A DNA stretch of 64,000 nucleotides from CAWBRT01 sp050015355. Lineage in GTDB: Bacteria; Acidobacteriota; Terriglobia; Terriglobales; Acidobacteriaceae. The position numbers were made by a program, and so were the translations under genes. Shown here piece after piece: positions 1 to 9,099 of this stretch. The stretch covers positions 9,139 through 73,138 of the forward strand of contig JBEKBO010000009.1 in NCBI GenBank assembly GCA_050015355.1, given 5' to 3'. Each line of letters starts with the position of its first letter. The stretch's first letter is position 1. The notes below the pieces were generated by a model. That model did not search any database, was not told the origin of the DNA, and saw nothing but the letters and a program-made list of their open reading frames with translations.

Positions 1-1
1 C

Positions 2-634
2 GACGACTTTTTCCAGCGGCTGGATACGCTCGGGCACGTACCGCTGCCGCCCTACATCGATCGTCCGGACCGTCCCGAGGACCGCGAACAGTACCAGACG
101 GTTTATGCCACGCGTCCGGGTTCGGTCGCGGCTCCAACCGCGGGGCTGCACTTCACGCCGGAAATGCTTGAGCGGCTGCGCGAGCGCGGCGTGGAAAGCG
201 CCGAGATTACACTGCACGTGGGCCTGGGAACCTTTCAGCCGGTGCGGACCGAAGTGGTGGAGCAGCATCGTTTGCACACCGAGCATTACGAAATATCCGC
301 GCAGACTGCCGGCCAGATCGAGCGCGCCCGCCGGGAAGGCAGGCGAGTCGTAGCAGTGGGGACGACCACGGTCCGCACCCTGGAGTACGCCGCCAGCCGG
401 CACAAGGACGGGCACATCGAAGCGGAGACAGGCGAGGCCGACATCTTCATCTTTCCAGGATTCGACTTTCGCGTGGTTTCGGCGCTGCTCACCAACTTCC
501 ACCTGCCGAAATCGACGCTGCTGATGCTGGTGGCAGCCTTTGCAGGCCGCGAATTCATCCTGCGGGCATACGCGCACGCAGTGCATGAGCGCTACCGCTT
601 TTTTTCTTACGGCGACTGCATGCTCATCGAGTGA
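2..634 (+). CDS. queA: tRNA preQ1 ribosyltransferase-isomerase QueA, 3' part
   Basis: C-terminal 210 residues of S-adenosylmethionine:tRNA ribosyltransferase-isomerase. This cytoplasmic enzyme transfers the ribosyl part of SAM to the 7-aminomethyl-7-deazaguanine base in tRNA to make epoxyqueuosine. The frame is open from base 2 with no start in the window; the family is about 340-350 residues, so roughly 130 N-terminal residues lie upstream. Recognisable stretches are APTAGLHFTPEMLE, HVGLGTFQPV, VAVGTTTVRTLE and LLTNFHLPKSTLLML near the end, all characteristic of QueA. No other queuosine gene is visible. The next gene starts 82 bases downstream and is unrelated. Confidence 0.95.
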   Translation, partial: DDFFQRLDTLGHVPLPPYIDRPDRPEDREQYQTVYATRPGSVAAPTAGLHFTPEMLERLRERGVESAEITLHVGLGTFQPVRTEVVEQHRLHTEHYEISAQTAGQIERARREGRRVVAVGTTTVRTLEYAASRHKDGHIEAETGEADIFIFPGFDFRVVSALLTNFHLPKSTLLMLVAAFAGREFILRAYAHAVHERYRFFSYGDCMLIE

Positions 635-716
635 CGCTTCTGCAAGCTGACGTGCCCGCACTTAGGTGAGCACCGGCCGCGAAGGCGGAGGTCGGCGGCT
701 ATGCTAAACTGCCCGC

Positions 717-1247
717 ATGAGCAACCTGATCCTTGGCCGTCCGGATACTTCCGAGTACCCTCCTTATGCGGCAGTTTATGTAAATCTTGTTGTGGGCGAC
801 CAGATACTGCCTATCCTCGCCGCCCAACTTGAGCAGAGCACGGCGTTGTTGAAGAGTGTCGATGATCGTCGCGCCTCCGAGTTCGCGTATGCTCCCGGCA
901 AATGGACAATCAAGCAGATTCTGGGCCACATCATTGATACCGAGCGTATTTTTGGCTACCGCGCGCTTTGTGTCGCGCGCAATGACGCCACTCCGCTGCC
1001 GGGCTTTGAACAAGATGACTACGTGGCTGCCGGCTCTTTCAACGAGCGCGCGCTGAACGGTCTGATCGACGAATATCGTGCCGTTCGTCAGTCCACCATC
1101 GCGCTCTTCCAAAACCTTCCTCAGCAGGCTTGGCTGCGCCAAGGCATCGCCAACAAATACAGCGTTACGGTTCGCGGCCTGGCCTTTCTTGCCGCTGGAC
1201 ATGAGTTGCACCACGTAAAGATTCTGCGGGAGAAGTATTTGCCGTAG
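717..1247 (+). CDS. DinB-like four-helix-bundle protein
   Basis: 176-residue protein of the DinB/YfiT-like fold (DinB_2 type). Members are putative metal-dependent enzymes, some of them thiol transferases or S-transferases. The PGKWTIKQILGHIIDTE motif holds His71, and a second histidine cluster, GHELHHVKIL (His162, His165, His166), lies near the C-terminus. These give the three-histidine metal site expected of the family. No signal peptide or membrane segment is seen. The ATG has no clear Shine-Dalgarno sequence. It stands alone between queA and polA. The family is clear; the substrate cannot be inferred. Confidence 0.8.
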   Translation: MSNLILGRPDTSEYPPYAAVYVNLVVGDQILPILAAQLEQSTALLKSVDDRRASEFAYAPGKWTIKQILGHIIDTERIFGYRALCVARNDATPLPGFEQDDYVAAGSFNERALNGLIDEYRAVRQSTIALFQNLPQQAWLRQGIANKYSVTVRGLAFLAAGHELHHVKILREKYLP

Positions 1248-1324
1248 GCTTTGCCGCGGGCCGGTTCGAAGACCCGGCGGTAACGGGGCTTCGCGTCTCC
1301 CTGATTCCTGCTAGAATTTCTTGC

Positions 1325-4189
1325 TTGCCACAGAAGAAAACATCCTCGAAGGCGTCCAAGCCGGTAGAGCCGGCGAAAGCTGTTGCCGCCCTTCCGGAAG
1401 ACGCCAAGGGCCGCGTTTTTTTGATCGACGCCATGTCTTTCATCTTCCGCGCCTATCACGCCATGGCGCGGCAGCGGCCCATGTCGACCAAAACGGGCAT
1501 TCCAACCAGCGCAACTTACGTCTTCGTCAACATGCTCAACAAGCTGCGCAAGGACTTCGCTCCCGAGTACATCGCGGCGGTTTTCGACGTGGCCGCCCCG
1601 ACCTTTCGCGACGAGCAGGCAGCCGGCATGCCCACGTTGCGCAAGTATGACCGCGAGAGTGGCGAGTACAAGCAGGTGGCCTACGACGGCTACAAGGCGC
1701 AACGCGTGGCCATGCCGGAAGATCTGGCGCAGCAGGTCCCCTACATCCGCCGCGCGCTGGAGATCTATCGCATTCCGATCCTTGAAGCCGCCGGCTTCGA
1801 AGCCGATGACGTCATCGGCACCCTGGCGCGGCTCGCCTCGGCGCAATCCTATGCGGTGTATGTCGTCTCCAGCGACAAAGATATGCTTCAACTGGTGGAC
1901 GAGCGCGTATGCGTGCTGAACCCGCCCAAGGACAACCTGATCTGCGATCATGCCAAGGTCGAGGAGATCCTGGGCGTTCCGCCCGAGCGCGTCATCGACG
2001 TCATGGCACTGCGTGGCGACTCCATCGACAATGTGCCGGGCGCTCCCGGCATCGGCGACAAAGGCTCGGTGGAGCTGATTCAGCGCTACGGCTCGCTCGA
2101 CAACCTGCTGGAGCATGTCGGCGAGATTGAACGCAAAACCTACCGCGAATCGCTGCTGCACAATCGCGATGCCGTGTTGCTGAGCCGCAAACTGGTGACC
2201 ATCGACCGCAATGTGGCCGTTGAGTTCAACCCCGAGTCGATGAAAGCGCAGCCGCCTGACGTGCCCGCGGCGCGGCAATTGTTCACCGAACTCGAATTCA
2301 CTTCGCTGGTCAAGGAGTTCCTGGAAGAAGGCACCGAGATCGGCGAGACCGACTACCGTGAGGCGAAGTCGGCCGACGATGTGGAATCTGTTTTTGCCGC
2401 CGTGCCCGACGGAGGCGCATTGGCAATCGCCATTGAGGCGGCAGCTCCCACAGAGGTTGAAGAAGCTGCTCTGGCCGAAGAAGCTGCACTAATGACCGAG
2501 GAGGCGGAAGAAAAAGAAGAGCCGCCACCGCTGTTCGCATCAGCGCAGGAAACCGCAGCCGCGCAAGGAATCGCTGCAGCCGGGCTAAGAGTAGCCGAAG
2601 CCGCCGCGAAAAGACCGCAAAGGATAGCCATTTCCGCACAGCCCGGCCGCGCGATGATCGTTCAGCTCAATGATGAAGAGCTGCGGTCGGCAGTGACCGC
2701 CGAAGTCCATGAAGGAGTGCCGCTGGCGGTCCACGACTACAAGGCAGCTATTCATGCCTTAGACCGGAATTATATTGCCCTGGAGGAAGTGCGGCATGAC
2801 CTGATGCTCTATTCCTATCTGCTCGATCCGACCTACTCGTCGCACACCCTGAAGGATATTGCGCTGCGCAAGCTGAGCCTCAGGCTGACGGGTGAAGTCG
2901 CCGAGGCAGCGGACGTAACCGGCCGCCTGCTCTTGCTGCGCAAGGAAGTGGAAGAAGCGGGGCTCACCGAAGTTTACGAGCAGATCGATTTGCCGCTGGT
3001 CCCCGTGCTGCGGCGCATGGAAGATGCCGGCGTGAAGCTTGACTGCGAATTGCTGGCCGGCCTTTCGCAGCGGCTGGCGCGCGACTGCGACGCCAAGGCG
3101 CGCGATATCTACCAGAAGGCGGGCGTCGAGTTCAACATCAACTCGCCCAAGCAGCTTGGAGATGTGCTGTTCAACCGGCTGAACCTGTCCAAGCCGCTTA
3201 AGTACGGCAAGGGACGCACGATTTCGACCGCCCAAGATGTGCTGGAAGCATTGGCCGCCGAGCACGAGGTGCCCCGGCTCGTGCTGGACTACCGCCAGCT
3301 TTCGAAGTTGAAGTCGACCTATGTCGATGCGTTGCCCGTGTTGTGCCGGGCTGGAACCAGCCGTCTGCACACCAGCTTTAACCAGGTGGGGACTGCAACC
3401 GGAAGATTGTCTTCCAACAACCCGAATCTGCAAAACATTCCCATCCGCACCGAACTGGGCCGCGAGATTCGCGCGGCGTTCATCGCCGAGCCCGGCAACG
3501 TGCTGCTGGCCGCCGACTATTCGCAGATCGAGTTGCGGCTGCTGGCGCACTTCTCGGAAGATCCGTTGCTGGTCGAAGCCTACCGGCGCGGTGACGACAT
3601 CCACACGCTCACGGCGGCGCAGGTCTTTGGCGTGCCGCCGCTGATGATCGACGCCGAACACCGCCGCCGCGCCAAGGCGGTGAACTTCGGCATCGTCTAC
3701 GGACTCTCGCCGTTCGGACTCTCGCAGCAGCTCGGCATCGATACCAAAGAGGCCAAGCGTTTCATCGACGCCTACTTCGAGAAATACAAGGGAGTAACCG
3801 CGTTCATCGAAAAGACGCTCGCGGATGCGCGGCGCGATGGCCTGGTAAAAACGCTGTTCGGGCGGGTGCGGCCTATCCCCGACATCCTCAGCAAAAACGC
3901 CAACCTGCGCGGCTTTGCCGAGCGCACGGCGGTCAATACCCCGTTACAGGGAACCGCGGCCGACCTCATCAAACTGGCGATGATCCGCATCGACCACGAA
4001 CTGCGCGAACGCAAGCTACGCTCGCGGATGCTGTTGCAGGTGCACGACGAGCTGGTCTTCGAGACCCCCGAGGCAGAAGTGGACGCCCTGCGCGAACTGG
4101 TGAAGCGCGAGATGGAACAGGTGCATGCGCTGCGGGTTCCGCTGGTGGTGGAGATCGGAGTGGGGCTGAACTGGCGGGATATGGATTAG
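1325..4189 (+). CDS. polA: DNA polymerase I
   Basis: 954-residue DNA polymerase I for lagging-strand processing and gap repair. Order of domains: 5'-3' flap exonuclease (about residues 30-300, with FEADDVIGTLA and VVSSDKDMLQLV), a 3'-5' exonuclease-like region (about 330-560) and the polymerase. Polymerase motif A contains Asp731 in ADYSQIELRLLAHFSED, motif B Lys784 in RRRAKAVNFGIVYG, and motif C Asp908 in QVHDELVFE. The exonuclease-like region is interrupted by a Glu/Ala-rich low-complexity stretch (about residues 375-430), and the proofreading carboxylates appear to be lost. The TTG start gives a Lys/Ala-rich 30-residue lead before VFLIDAMSFIFRAYHA. No clear ribosome site is seen, so the start is uncertain. 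Its stop codon abuts the stop of the convergent next gene. Confidence 0.96.
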   Translation: MPQKKTSSKASKPVEPAKAVAALPEDAKGRVFLIDAMSFIFRAYHAMARQRPMSTKTGIPTSATYVFVNMLNKLRKDFAPEYIAAVFDVAAPTFRDEQAAGMPTLRKYDRESGEYKQVAYDGYKAQRVAMPEDLAQQVPYIRRALEIYRIPILEAAGFEADDVIGTLARLASAQSYAVYVVSSDKDMLQLVDERVCVLNPPKDNLICDHAKVEEILGVPPERVIDVMALRGDSIDNVPGAPGIGDKGSVELIQRYGSLDNLLEHVGEIERKTYRESLLHNRDAVLLSRKLVTIDRNVAVEFNPESMKAQPPDVPAARQLFTELEFTSLVKEFLEEGTEIGETDYREAKSADDVESVFAAVPDGGALAIAIEAAAPTEVEEAALAEEAALMTEEAEEKEEPPPLFASAQETAAAQGIAAAGLRVAEAAAKRPQRIAISAQPGRAMIVQLNDEELRSAVTAEVHEGVPLAVHDYKAAIHALDRNYIALEEVRHDLMLYSYLLDPTYSSHTLKDIALRKLSLRLTGEVAEAADVTGRLLLLRKEVEEAGLTEVYEQIDLPLVPVLRRMEDAGVKLDCELLAGLSQRLARDCDAKARDIYQKAGVEFNINSPKQLGDVLFNRLNLSKPLKYGKGRTISTAQDVLEALAAEHEVPRLVLDYRQLSKLKSTYVDALPVLCRAGTSRLHTSFNQVGTATGRLSSNNPNLQNIPIRTELGREIRAAFIAEPGNVLLAADYSQIELRLLAHFSEDPLLVEAYRRGDDIHTLTAAQVFGVPPLMIDAEHRRRAKAVNFGIVYGLSPFGLSQQLGIDTKEAKRFIDAYFEKYKGVTAFIEKTLADARRDGLVKTLFGRVRPIPDILSKNANLRGFAERTAVNTPLQGTAADLIKLAMIRIDHELRERKLRSRMLLQVHDELVFETPEAEVDALRELVKREMEQVHALRVPLVVEIGVGLNWRDMD

Positions 4190-4792
4190 CTACCCCCGAC
4201 GCCAGGCGATGTGCAGGCCTTTGCCCACCGGAGCGACCGTACAGATGAATCCCGGCAGGCGCTCGACCATCGTCCGGTATGTGGCGACCTCTTCCGGGTG
4301 CGAGAGAACGTTGTCGGCGAGCAGCAGAGCGTCGCCGGTCAACTTGGGGAGCAGGAGTTCCAGTTGCGCGGGTGCGCTGACGCGGTCGGCGTCGAAGAAG
4401 ACGCAGTCGAAATGTGGAGGCAGCGAGCGGACAATATCCGTCGCGTCGCCCTCGATCAGCTCGACCGGCGAGAGCAATCCGGCGCGAGTCAGGTTCTGAC
4501 GCGCCTGCGCCAGCTTTTCGGGGAAGCGTTCGATGCTGACCAAGCGCGCGTCCGCTGTGCGCCGGAGGGCTTCGGCGAGCCAGATCGTGCTGTAGCCGTT
4601 GGAGGTGCCGATCTCGAGCACGCTCCTCCGCCGGGTCGACTGGAGCAACAACCAGATCAACTCCGCCGTCGGTCGCTCCAGGTTCAACAGCTTGTAACGC
4701 CGCTCGCTGACGCGCTGGTCATTTTCGCGGCCAAGCTCTTCCAGTTCCGTCAGGAGCTGCTCGATTGCTGGTTCGAACATGCCGTCCTCCAT
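4190..4792 (-). CDS. Class I SAM-dependent O-methyltransferase
   Basis: 200-residue methyltransferase resembling the caffeoyl-CoA/catechol O-methyltransferase family (Methyltransf_3/24). The SAM-binding motif I is VLEIGTSNGYSTIWLA; LVSIERFPEKLAQARQNL follows as motif II, then VELIEGDATDIV and FDCVFFDADR. In this family the last motif supplies a metal- or SAM-contacting aspartate. The protein is cytoplasmic with no signal. The start used is the first of two close ATGs (MEDGM). It is convergent with polA with zero bases between the stops, and the 110-base gap upstream separates it from glmM. The substrate is unknown. Confidence 0.85.
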   Translation of the reverse strand: MEDGMFEPAIEQLLTELEELGRENDQRVSERRYKLLNLERPTAELIWLLLQSTRRRSVLEIGTSNGYSTIWLAEALRRTADARLVSIERFPEKLAQARQNLTRAGLLSPVELIEGDATDIVRSLPPHFDCVFFDADRVSAPAQLELLLPKLTGDALLLADNVLSHPEEVATYRTMVERLPGFICTVAPVGKGLHIAWRRG

Positions 4793-4902
4793 CGTTAGCG
4801 ACTGCTCACGCCAAGGGTATCAGCACAACATTGTTAATGAGGTAATCTGCGGCTTGGAGGCAGCGGGATGTACAAGGACGTTCAAAAGGAGGTCATCCCG
4901 GA

Positions 4903-6294
4903 TTATTCCCTGCTCGTCTGCCGGCGATCGCCGATAGCCTGCTCCAGCGCGTCGGAAATGGCCGCGGCATGTTTCCGCATCAATGGCTCGGATTCGGCCT
5001 CGATCATGACGCGCGCCAACTTCTCGGTGCCGGAGTAGCGGACGACCACGCGCCCATTGCCATCGAGCTCGCGCTCGGCCTCGCTGATGGCGCCGGCCAC
5101 GCTCGGCATTTTACCGAAAGGAACCTTCTCGCGCACCCGGATATTACGAATCACCTGCGGGAAAACTTTCAGGTCGGCCACCAATTCGCTCAGCTTTTTT
5201 CCCGAGCGGCCAAGCACTTCAAGCACGCGCAGCGCCGTGAGCAGACCATCGCCGGTGGTCGACTCGCCATCCATAAACAGAATGTGGCCGGACTGTTCGC
5301 CGCCAAGTCTGGCTCCGGTGCGCAGCATTTCCTCCAACACGTACTTGTCGCCAACCTGGGCGCGCAGCATGCATATGCCGGAGTTGCGCAGCGCCTTGTC
5401 GAGTCCCATGTTTGACATGGTGGTGGCGACCACGGTGTCGCGCGCGAGCCTGCCGCGGGCTTTCATGTCGCGCGCCGCCACCAGCATCACGGCGTCGCCG
5501 TCGACCACTTTGCCTTGCTCGTCGGAAAACAGCGCCCGGTCGCAGTCTCCGTCGAAGGTGATTCCACAGTCGAAAGCGCCGGCGGAGTCGCGCACCTCGG
5601 CGGCAACATGCTCGGGATGCAGTGCGCCGCAGCCGGCATTAATATTGCGTCCGTCCGGCGAGACATGCAGATAACTGGCTTCGACGCCGCACTGGCGGAA
5701 CAGCTCTGGCGCAACCGCCGCTGATGCGCCATTGGCGCAATCAATCAGCACGCGAAAGCCGAGCAACTTGGCGGCATCCACGTTGGTGGCAAGCCATTGC
5801 ACGTAGCTTTCGCGCAGACCCGCGACCTCGGGCAACGGCGCGGGAGACGAGCCACAGTCAAAGTCTCCCGTGAGATCGTCGAGGTGGCTGAAGATCTCCT
5901 GCTCGATTTCGTGCTCGATGGCGTCGGCCAGCTTCATGCCATCGCGGCCGAAGAGCTTGATGCCGTTATCCATCCAGGGATTGTGCGACGCGGAGATAAC
6001 AATTCCCGCCGAGAATTTGCGCGCCCGCGTCAGGTAGGCCACGCCGGGAGTCGTCATGACGCCTGCATTCACGTATTCGGCTCCCGCTGCTCGAAGACCG
6101 CCAGCCAGGGTCCCGGCGATCCAGGTGCTGGATTCGCGCGTGTCCCGGCCGATCAGCACCCGGGTTTGCCCGGCGCCGTCGCGGCGCAGCAAACGCGCGC
6201 CCAGCGCGCGTCCGATGGCGAATACAGTACGCTGGTCGAGCGGATACTCTCCGGCAACACCGCGTATTCCGTCGGTTCCAAACAGTTGTCTCAT
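4903..6294 (-). CDS. glmM: Phosphoglucosamine mutase
   Basis: 463-residue GlmM, converting glucosamine-6-phosphate to glucosamine-1-phosphate for UDP-GlcNAc, peptidoglycan and LPS synthesis. The N-terminal LFGTDGIRG, the phosphoserine loop ISASHNPWMDNG (Ser103 is the predicted phosphorylated residue), the magnesium loop DGDCDRALF and the C-terminal phosphate-binding RYSGTEKLARVM are all present. Length matches the family (about 445-465). It is the third gene of cdaA-cdaR-glmM, 23 bases after cdaR. In Firmicutes GlmM binds and inhibits the diadenylate cyclase CdaA; the shared operon here fits the same control, but that is inference. Confidence 0.96.
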   Translation of the reverse strand: MRQLFGTDGIRGVAGEYPLDQRTVFAIGRALGARLLRRDGAGQTRVLIGRDTRESSTWIAGTLAGGLRAAGAEYVNAGVMTTPGVAYLTRARKFSAGIVISASHNPWMDNGIKLFGRDGMKLADAIEHEIEQEIFSHLDDLTGDFDCGSSPAPLPEVAGLRESYVQWLATNVDAAKLLGFRVLIDCANGASAAVAPELFRQCGVEASYLHVSPDGRNINAGCGALHPEHVAAEVRDSAGAFDCGITFDGDCDRALFSDEQGKVVDGDAVMLVAARDMKARGRLARDTVVATTMSNMGLDKALRNSGICMLRAQVGDKYVLEEMLRTGARLGGEQSGHILFMDGESTTGDGLLTALRVLEVLGRSGKKLSELVADLKVFPQVIRNIRVREKVPFGKMPSVAGAISEAERELDGNGRVVVRYSGTEKLARVMIEAESEPLMRKHAAAISDALEQAIGDRRQTSRE

Positions 6295-6317
6295 GATGCC
6301 CGTGTTCCTGGCGACAA

Positions 6318-6992
6318 TTACTCAACTCCATTGGATGGTGACTTCTGCGTCACGACGGTTACTCGCACGGGGTAGGGGTTGCTGACCTTCACCAATGGGT
6401 CTGTCGTGTAAACAGTGGTGGTAAACGTGGCGCTGCCGATTACGCCGGTGGCGTCGACCGGGTCGGTGATGGCGCTGTCGATCAGCGCTACGCGCAGGCT
6501 CGGTCCGTCGACCTGCACGGTTGGCGGCACAACCGTAGTTGCCACGATGCGGAATCCGGAAACCAGCGAACCGGTGATTCGCGCACGCACCGGAACAACC
6601 CGCTGTTCCGGCCGGTCGAAGCTCAGGCGAAGCTGCGCCGGAATAATCTGTTCGATCTCGGCGCCTTTGGGCATGCGGATGGAATTCGCGCGAATGGGAT
6701 ACGTGTGTTCCCCCTGAGTTGCGCTGGAAAGATCGATCACCGGATGGATATCCAACTGCGCCAGCTCGCGCAGCACGCGCGCGGGACCGCGTACGCGGAT
6801 TTGCACATGCGGGGGGACTTCGGAGCTGAACTGCAAGGCTTTCGGGACCTGGTAGAACTCGATCGGAACGCTAATCAGCACCTGCGCCTGAGGCTCACGC
6901 GCAACCGTCCACCACAGCAGCATGGCGACGGCAAGCGAAAGCACTTTGAGTCCGAAATGGCGGGTGAAGAGCTGGCGGACGAAGTCGAGCAT
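6318..6992 (-). CDS. cdaR: YbbR-domain protein, CdaA regulator CdaR
   Basis: 224-residue membrane-anchored protein with YbbR repeats. One N-terminal transmembrane helix (about residues 15-30, LSLAVAMLLWWTVA) is followed by two or three extracytoplasmic YbbR-like beta domains, seen as repeats of the kind VPIEFYQVPKAL, VRGPARVLREL and VPVRARITG. In Firmicutes CdaR binds and modulates the diadenylate cyclase CdaA. The ATG lies one base after the cdaA stop, so the two are almost certainly co-transcribed. It is shorter than the Bacillus protein (about 480 residues, four repeats), which is common outside Firmicutes. Confidence 0.88.
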   Translation of the reverse strand: MLDFVRQLFTRHFGLKVLSLAVAMLLWWTVAREPQAQVLISVPIEFYQVPKALQFSSEVPPHVQIRVRGPARVLRELAQLDIHPVIDLSSATQGEHTYPIRANSIRMPKGAEIEQIIPAQLRLSFDRPEQRVVPVRARITGSLVSGFRIVATTVVPPTVQVDGPSLRVALIDSAITDPVDATGVIGSATFTTTVYTTDPLVKVSNPYPVRVTVVTQKSPSNGVE

Positions 6993-6993
6993 C

Positions 6994-7875
6994 TTACTTT
7001 TCGACCTCCGGCTGGCCGCTATCGGGATTGCGGCCGATCTGCTCGAATTGCTGGTCGAGTTCAGGAGTGGCGGATTCGGTGCCGTGCGCCGCGCCGGGAC
7101 GGACGAGGTGCCGCAACAACTCGCTCATGCGTTCCCGCAAGCGCTCCGGCGACAACTCGCGTTCGATGTTTCCGGCCACCGCAAGGCTAATGCCGCCCGT
7201 CTCCTCGGAAACGATGACGGACATCGCATCGGTTTCCTCCGTGATGCCAATGCCCGCGCGGTGCCGCGTACCGAGTTGCGTCGAGAGCAGCGGATTGATC
7301 GACAGCGGAAGGAAGCAGGCGGCGGCGGCGATGCGGTCTTTTTTCACGATAACCGCTCCGTCGTGCAGCGGCGCGCTGGGACGGAAGATGGTGGCCAGCA
7401 GATCGTAGGAAAGCTGTGCGTCCAGCGGGACACCGCTTTCAATGTACGTCCGCAACCCGATCTCGCGCTCGATCACGATCAACGCTCCGGTCTGGTTCTG
7501 CGAGAACAGGTTTGCGGCCAGGATAATATCGTCATAGACCTCGCTGACGCTGGCCTGTACCGAGCGGCTGAGAGTAAGGCGGCGGCCGATGCGCGCCAGC
7601 ACCTGGCGAATCTCTCCCGCAAACACGACAATCAGGGCGAAAATTCCGTAGGGCAGCAGGGTACCGATCAGCCAGTCGAGCGTGCGCAAATCGGTCTTGT
7701 GGGCGACGTAAAACGTCAACACCAGGGCTCCGACCCCGACCAGCATGGGCGCTGCACGCGTGCCCCGTATCAGCAAAAGAAACTGGTAGATAAGAGCAGC
7801 CACCAACAGGATGTCGACGACCGACCAAACAGACAAGGACGGCAAGCGTTCCGTGATGTTGGTGAGCAGGTGCAT
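6994..7875 (-). CDS. cdaA: Membrane diadenylate cyclase CdaA
   Basis: 293-residue enzyme that joins two ATP into c-di-AMP, a signal for potassium balance and cell-wall homeostasis. Three transmembrane helices occupy about residues 15-36, 42-58 and 66-86. The DAC (DisA_N) catalytic domain follows, with the DGA motif at 172-174 and RHR at 204-206, both needed for catalysis, plus VSEETGGISLAV. The C-terminal tail of about 45 residues is polar. It is the first gene of cdaA-cdaR-glmM. The ATG at 7875 has no strong ribosome site. No c-di-AMP phosphodiesterase is visible in the window. Confidence 0.95.
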   Translation of the reverse strand: MHLLTNITERLPSLSVWSVVDILLVAALIYQFLLLIRGTRAAPMLVGVGALVLTFYVAHKTDLRTLDWLIGTLLPYGIFALIVVFAGEIRQVLARIGRRLTLSRSVQASVSEVYDDIILAANLFSQNQTGALIVIEREIGLRTYIESGVPLDAQLSYDLLATIFRPSAPLHDGAVIVKKDRIAAAACFLPLSINPLLSTQLGTRHRAGIGITEETDAMSVIVSEETGGISLAVAGNIERELSPERLRERMSELLRHLVRPGAAHGTESATPELDQQFEQIGRNPDSGQPEVEK

Positions 7876-8003
7876 GCGATTTGCCGACAGCGCTGCGGTA
7901 CTTATACCCCATTGTAATGCAGTCTGCCGTGTCTATCTTTGGGGAAATAACCCTGATCCGAACTTGGGACGTCGGCCCTGGAGACGCAAAGCCGGTGCCG
8001 ATC

Positions 8004-8042
8004 GGGGTCCCCCGCGCGCGTTGTGGTTGCGCGTGGTGGGGC
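8004..8042 (+). repeat. Family A palindrome, copy A1
   Basis: Hairpin of the most frequent dispersed family here. The outer arms are GGGGTCCCC and GTGGGG; the inner stem is GCGCGC/GCGCGT around TTGTGGTT. Other copies lie near 14722, 16957, 42598, 49214, 49546 and 50454. It sits in the 240-base gap between the divergent cdaA and hydrolase genes. Confidence 0.7.
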
Positions 8043-8115
8043 TGAGACCGTACGGACGAGGCACTCAGTCCAGCATGGGGCATCAGCCGATCCAAGGTAG
8101 AATGCCAATAGACGC

Positions 8116-9099
8116 ATGATTACCGAATCGTTTCCGCCGAAACTGCCCGATCCGATCCGAGCCCTTTACCCCTTTCGCACCCGAACGGTGCACCTTGCCG
8201 TCCCGGCAGTGCGCCCGCCGCAGGCCGGGGGTTCCGCCGGATTACCCGAGCGGATGAGCTTTGTGGACGAGGGGCCGGAACATGCACCTCCCCTGGTCCT
8301 TGTGCACGGCAATCTGACGTGGTCGTTTCTGTTCCGCAAGCTGATCGCGGAAGCGCGCAGGCATCGCCGGGTGATTGCCCCCGACCTGGTCGGGTTCGGG
8401 CTCTCCAGCAAACCACGCGACGCGGCATACCACACGCTGGATCGGCACACGGAAAACCTCAGCCAGCTCATCGCCGAACTCAAGCTGCCAAAGCTGACTT
8501 TGGTACTGCACGGCATGGCCGGCGTGATCGGGCTCCGTTACGCCATGCGTTTTCCCGAGAACGTAACCCGGATCGTGCTGGTCAATGCCTGGGTACACCC
8601 CGGGGCGGCCGATGTCCCTGAACGGCTCCCCTTCTGGCCTGCCACGGCTCGCAGCAGAGTGGGATTCATGCTGCGGTACTGGAGGCTGAAGCCCTTTCCG
8701 GCCTTGCAGTGGGCGGCGGCGAAGGCGCTGGAGCGGCCGGTTCGCGACGCCTATGGCTTTCCGTTCCGGCGGAGCGATCACCGGGTGGCGCCGCTGGCTT
8801 TCGCGCGCCTGTTCCAGCCCAATAGCCGCGACTCGCAGCTTGCGGTCATGCGGGAACTGGCATCGCAAGTCCGGGGGCTTCCGGCCAAAGTGCAGATTCT
8901 CTGGGGACAACAGGACCCGACGTTCCGCAGCAAGCTATTGCCATACCTGCTGCGCGATTCTCTGCCACACTGCGCCGAGCCGGTGTTCGTGCCCCAGGCT
9001 TCGCACCTGCTGCCGGAAGACGCTCCTGAGGTGCTAGCCGAGAAAGTCCTGGAGACTGGCCGCACACGAAGCAGCGAGCCGCTGTTCAAGATACTTTGA
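8116..9099 (+). CDS. Alpha/beta hydrolase, dehalogenase/OleB-like, nucleophile replaced
   Basis: 327-residue alpha/beta-hydrolase resembling haloalkane dehalogenases and OleB. The oxyanion/halide loop VHGNLTWSF (residues 63-71), APDLVGFGLSSKP, the acid-bearing WGQQDPTF and the histidine-bearing SHLLPEDAPE are all present. The nucleophile elbow, normally HDWGG with Asp as nucleophile, reads HGMAG here: position 133 is Gly and the halide-binding Trp is Met134. Acid and base are therefore kept while the nucleophile is lost, so catalysis by the usual mechanism looks impossible. The rest of the frame is intact, which suggests selection for another role. The gene stands alone; its 3' end faces xseA. 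Confidence 0.82.
   Translation: MITESFPPKLPDPIRALYPFRTRTVHLAVPAVRPPQAGGSAGLPERMSFVDEGPEHAPPLVLVHGNLTWSFLFRKLIAEARRHRRVIAPDLVGFGLSSKPRDAAYHTLDRHTENLSQLIAELKLPKLTLVLHGMAGVIGLRYAMRFPENVTRIVLVNAWVHPGAADVPERLPFWPATARSRVGFMLRYWRLKPFPALQWAAAKALERPVRDAYGFPFRRSDHRVAPLAFARLFQPNSRDSQLAVMRELASQVRGLPAKVQILWGQQDPTFRSKLLPYLLRDSLPHCAEPVFVPQASHLLPEDAPEVLAEKVLETGRTRSSEPLFKIL

Noticed and set aside
1121..2278. Long minus-strand frame opposite polA (and similar long frames opposite leuC, the LeuA gene and the sugar-acid dehydratase).
   Set aside because: These are shadows produced by high-GC codon bias on the opposite strand of convincing genes.
7978..8002. GGAGACGCAAAGCC resembles the core of a c-di-GMP-I (GEMM) riboswitch upstream of the hydrolase gene.
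   Set aside because: The matching upstream half (GGCAAACC and the GAAA tetraloop) and the downstream receptor helix are missing, so the shared word is probably chance.
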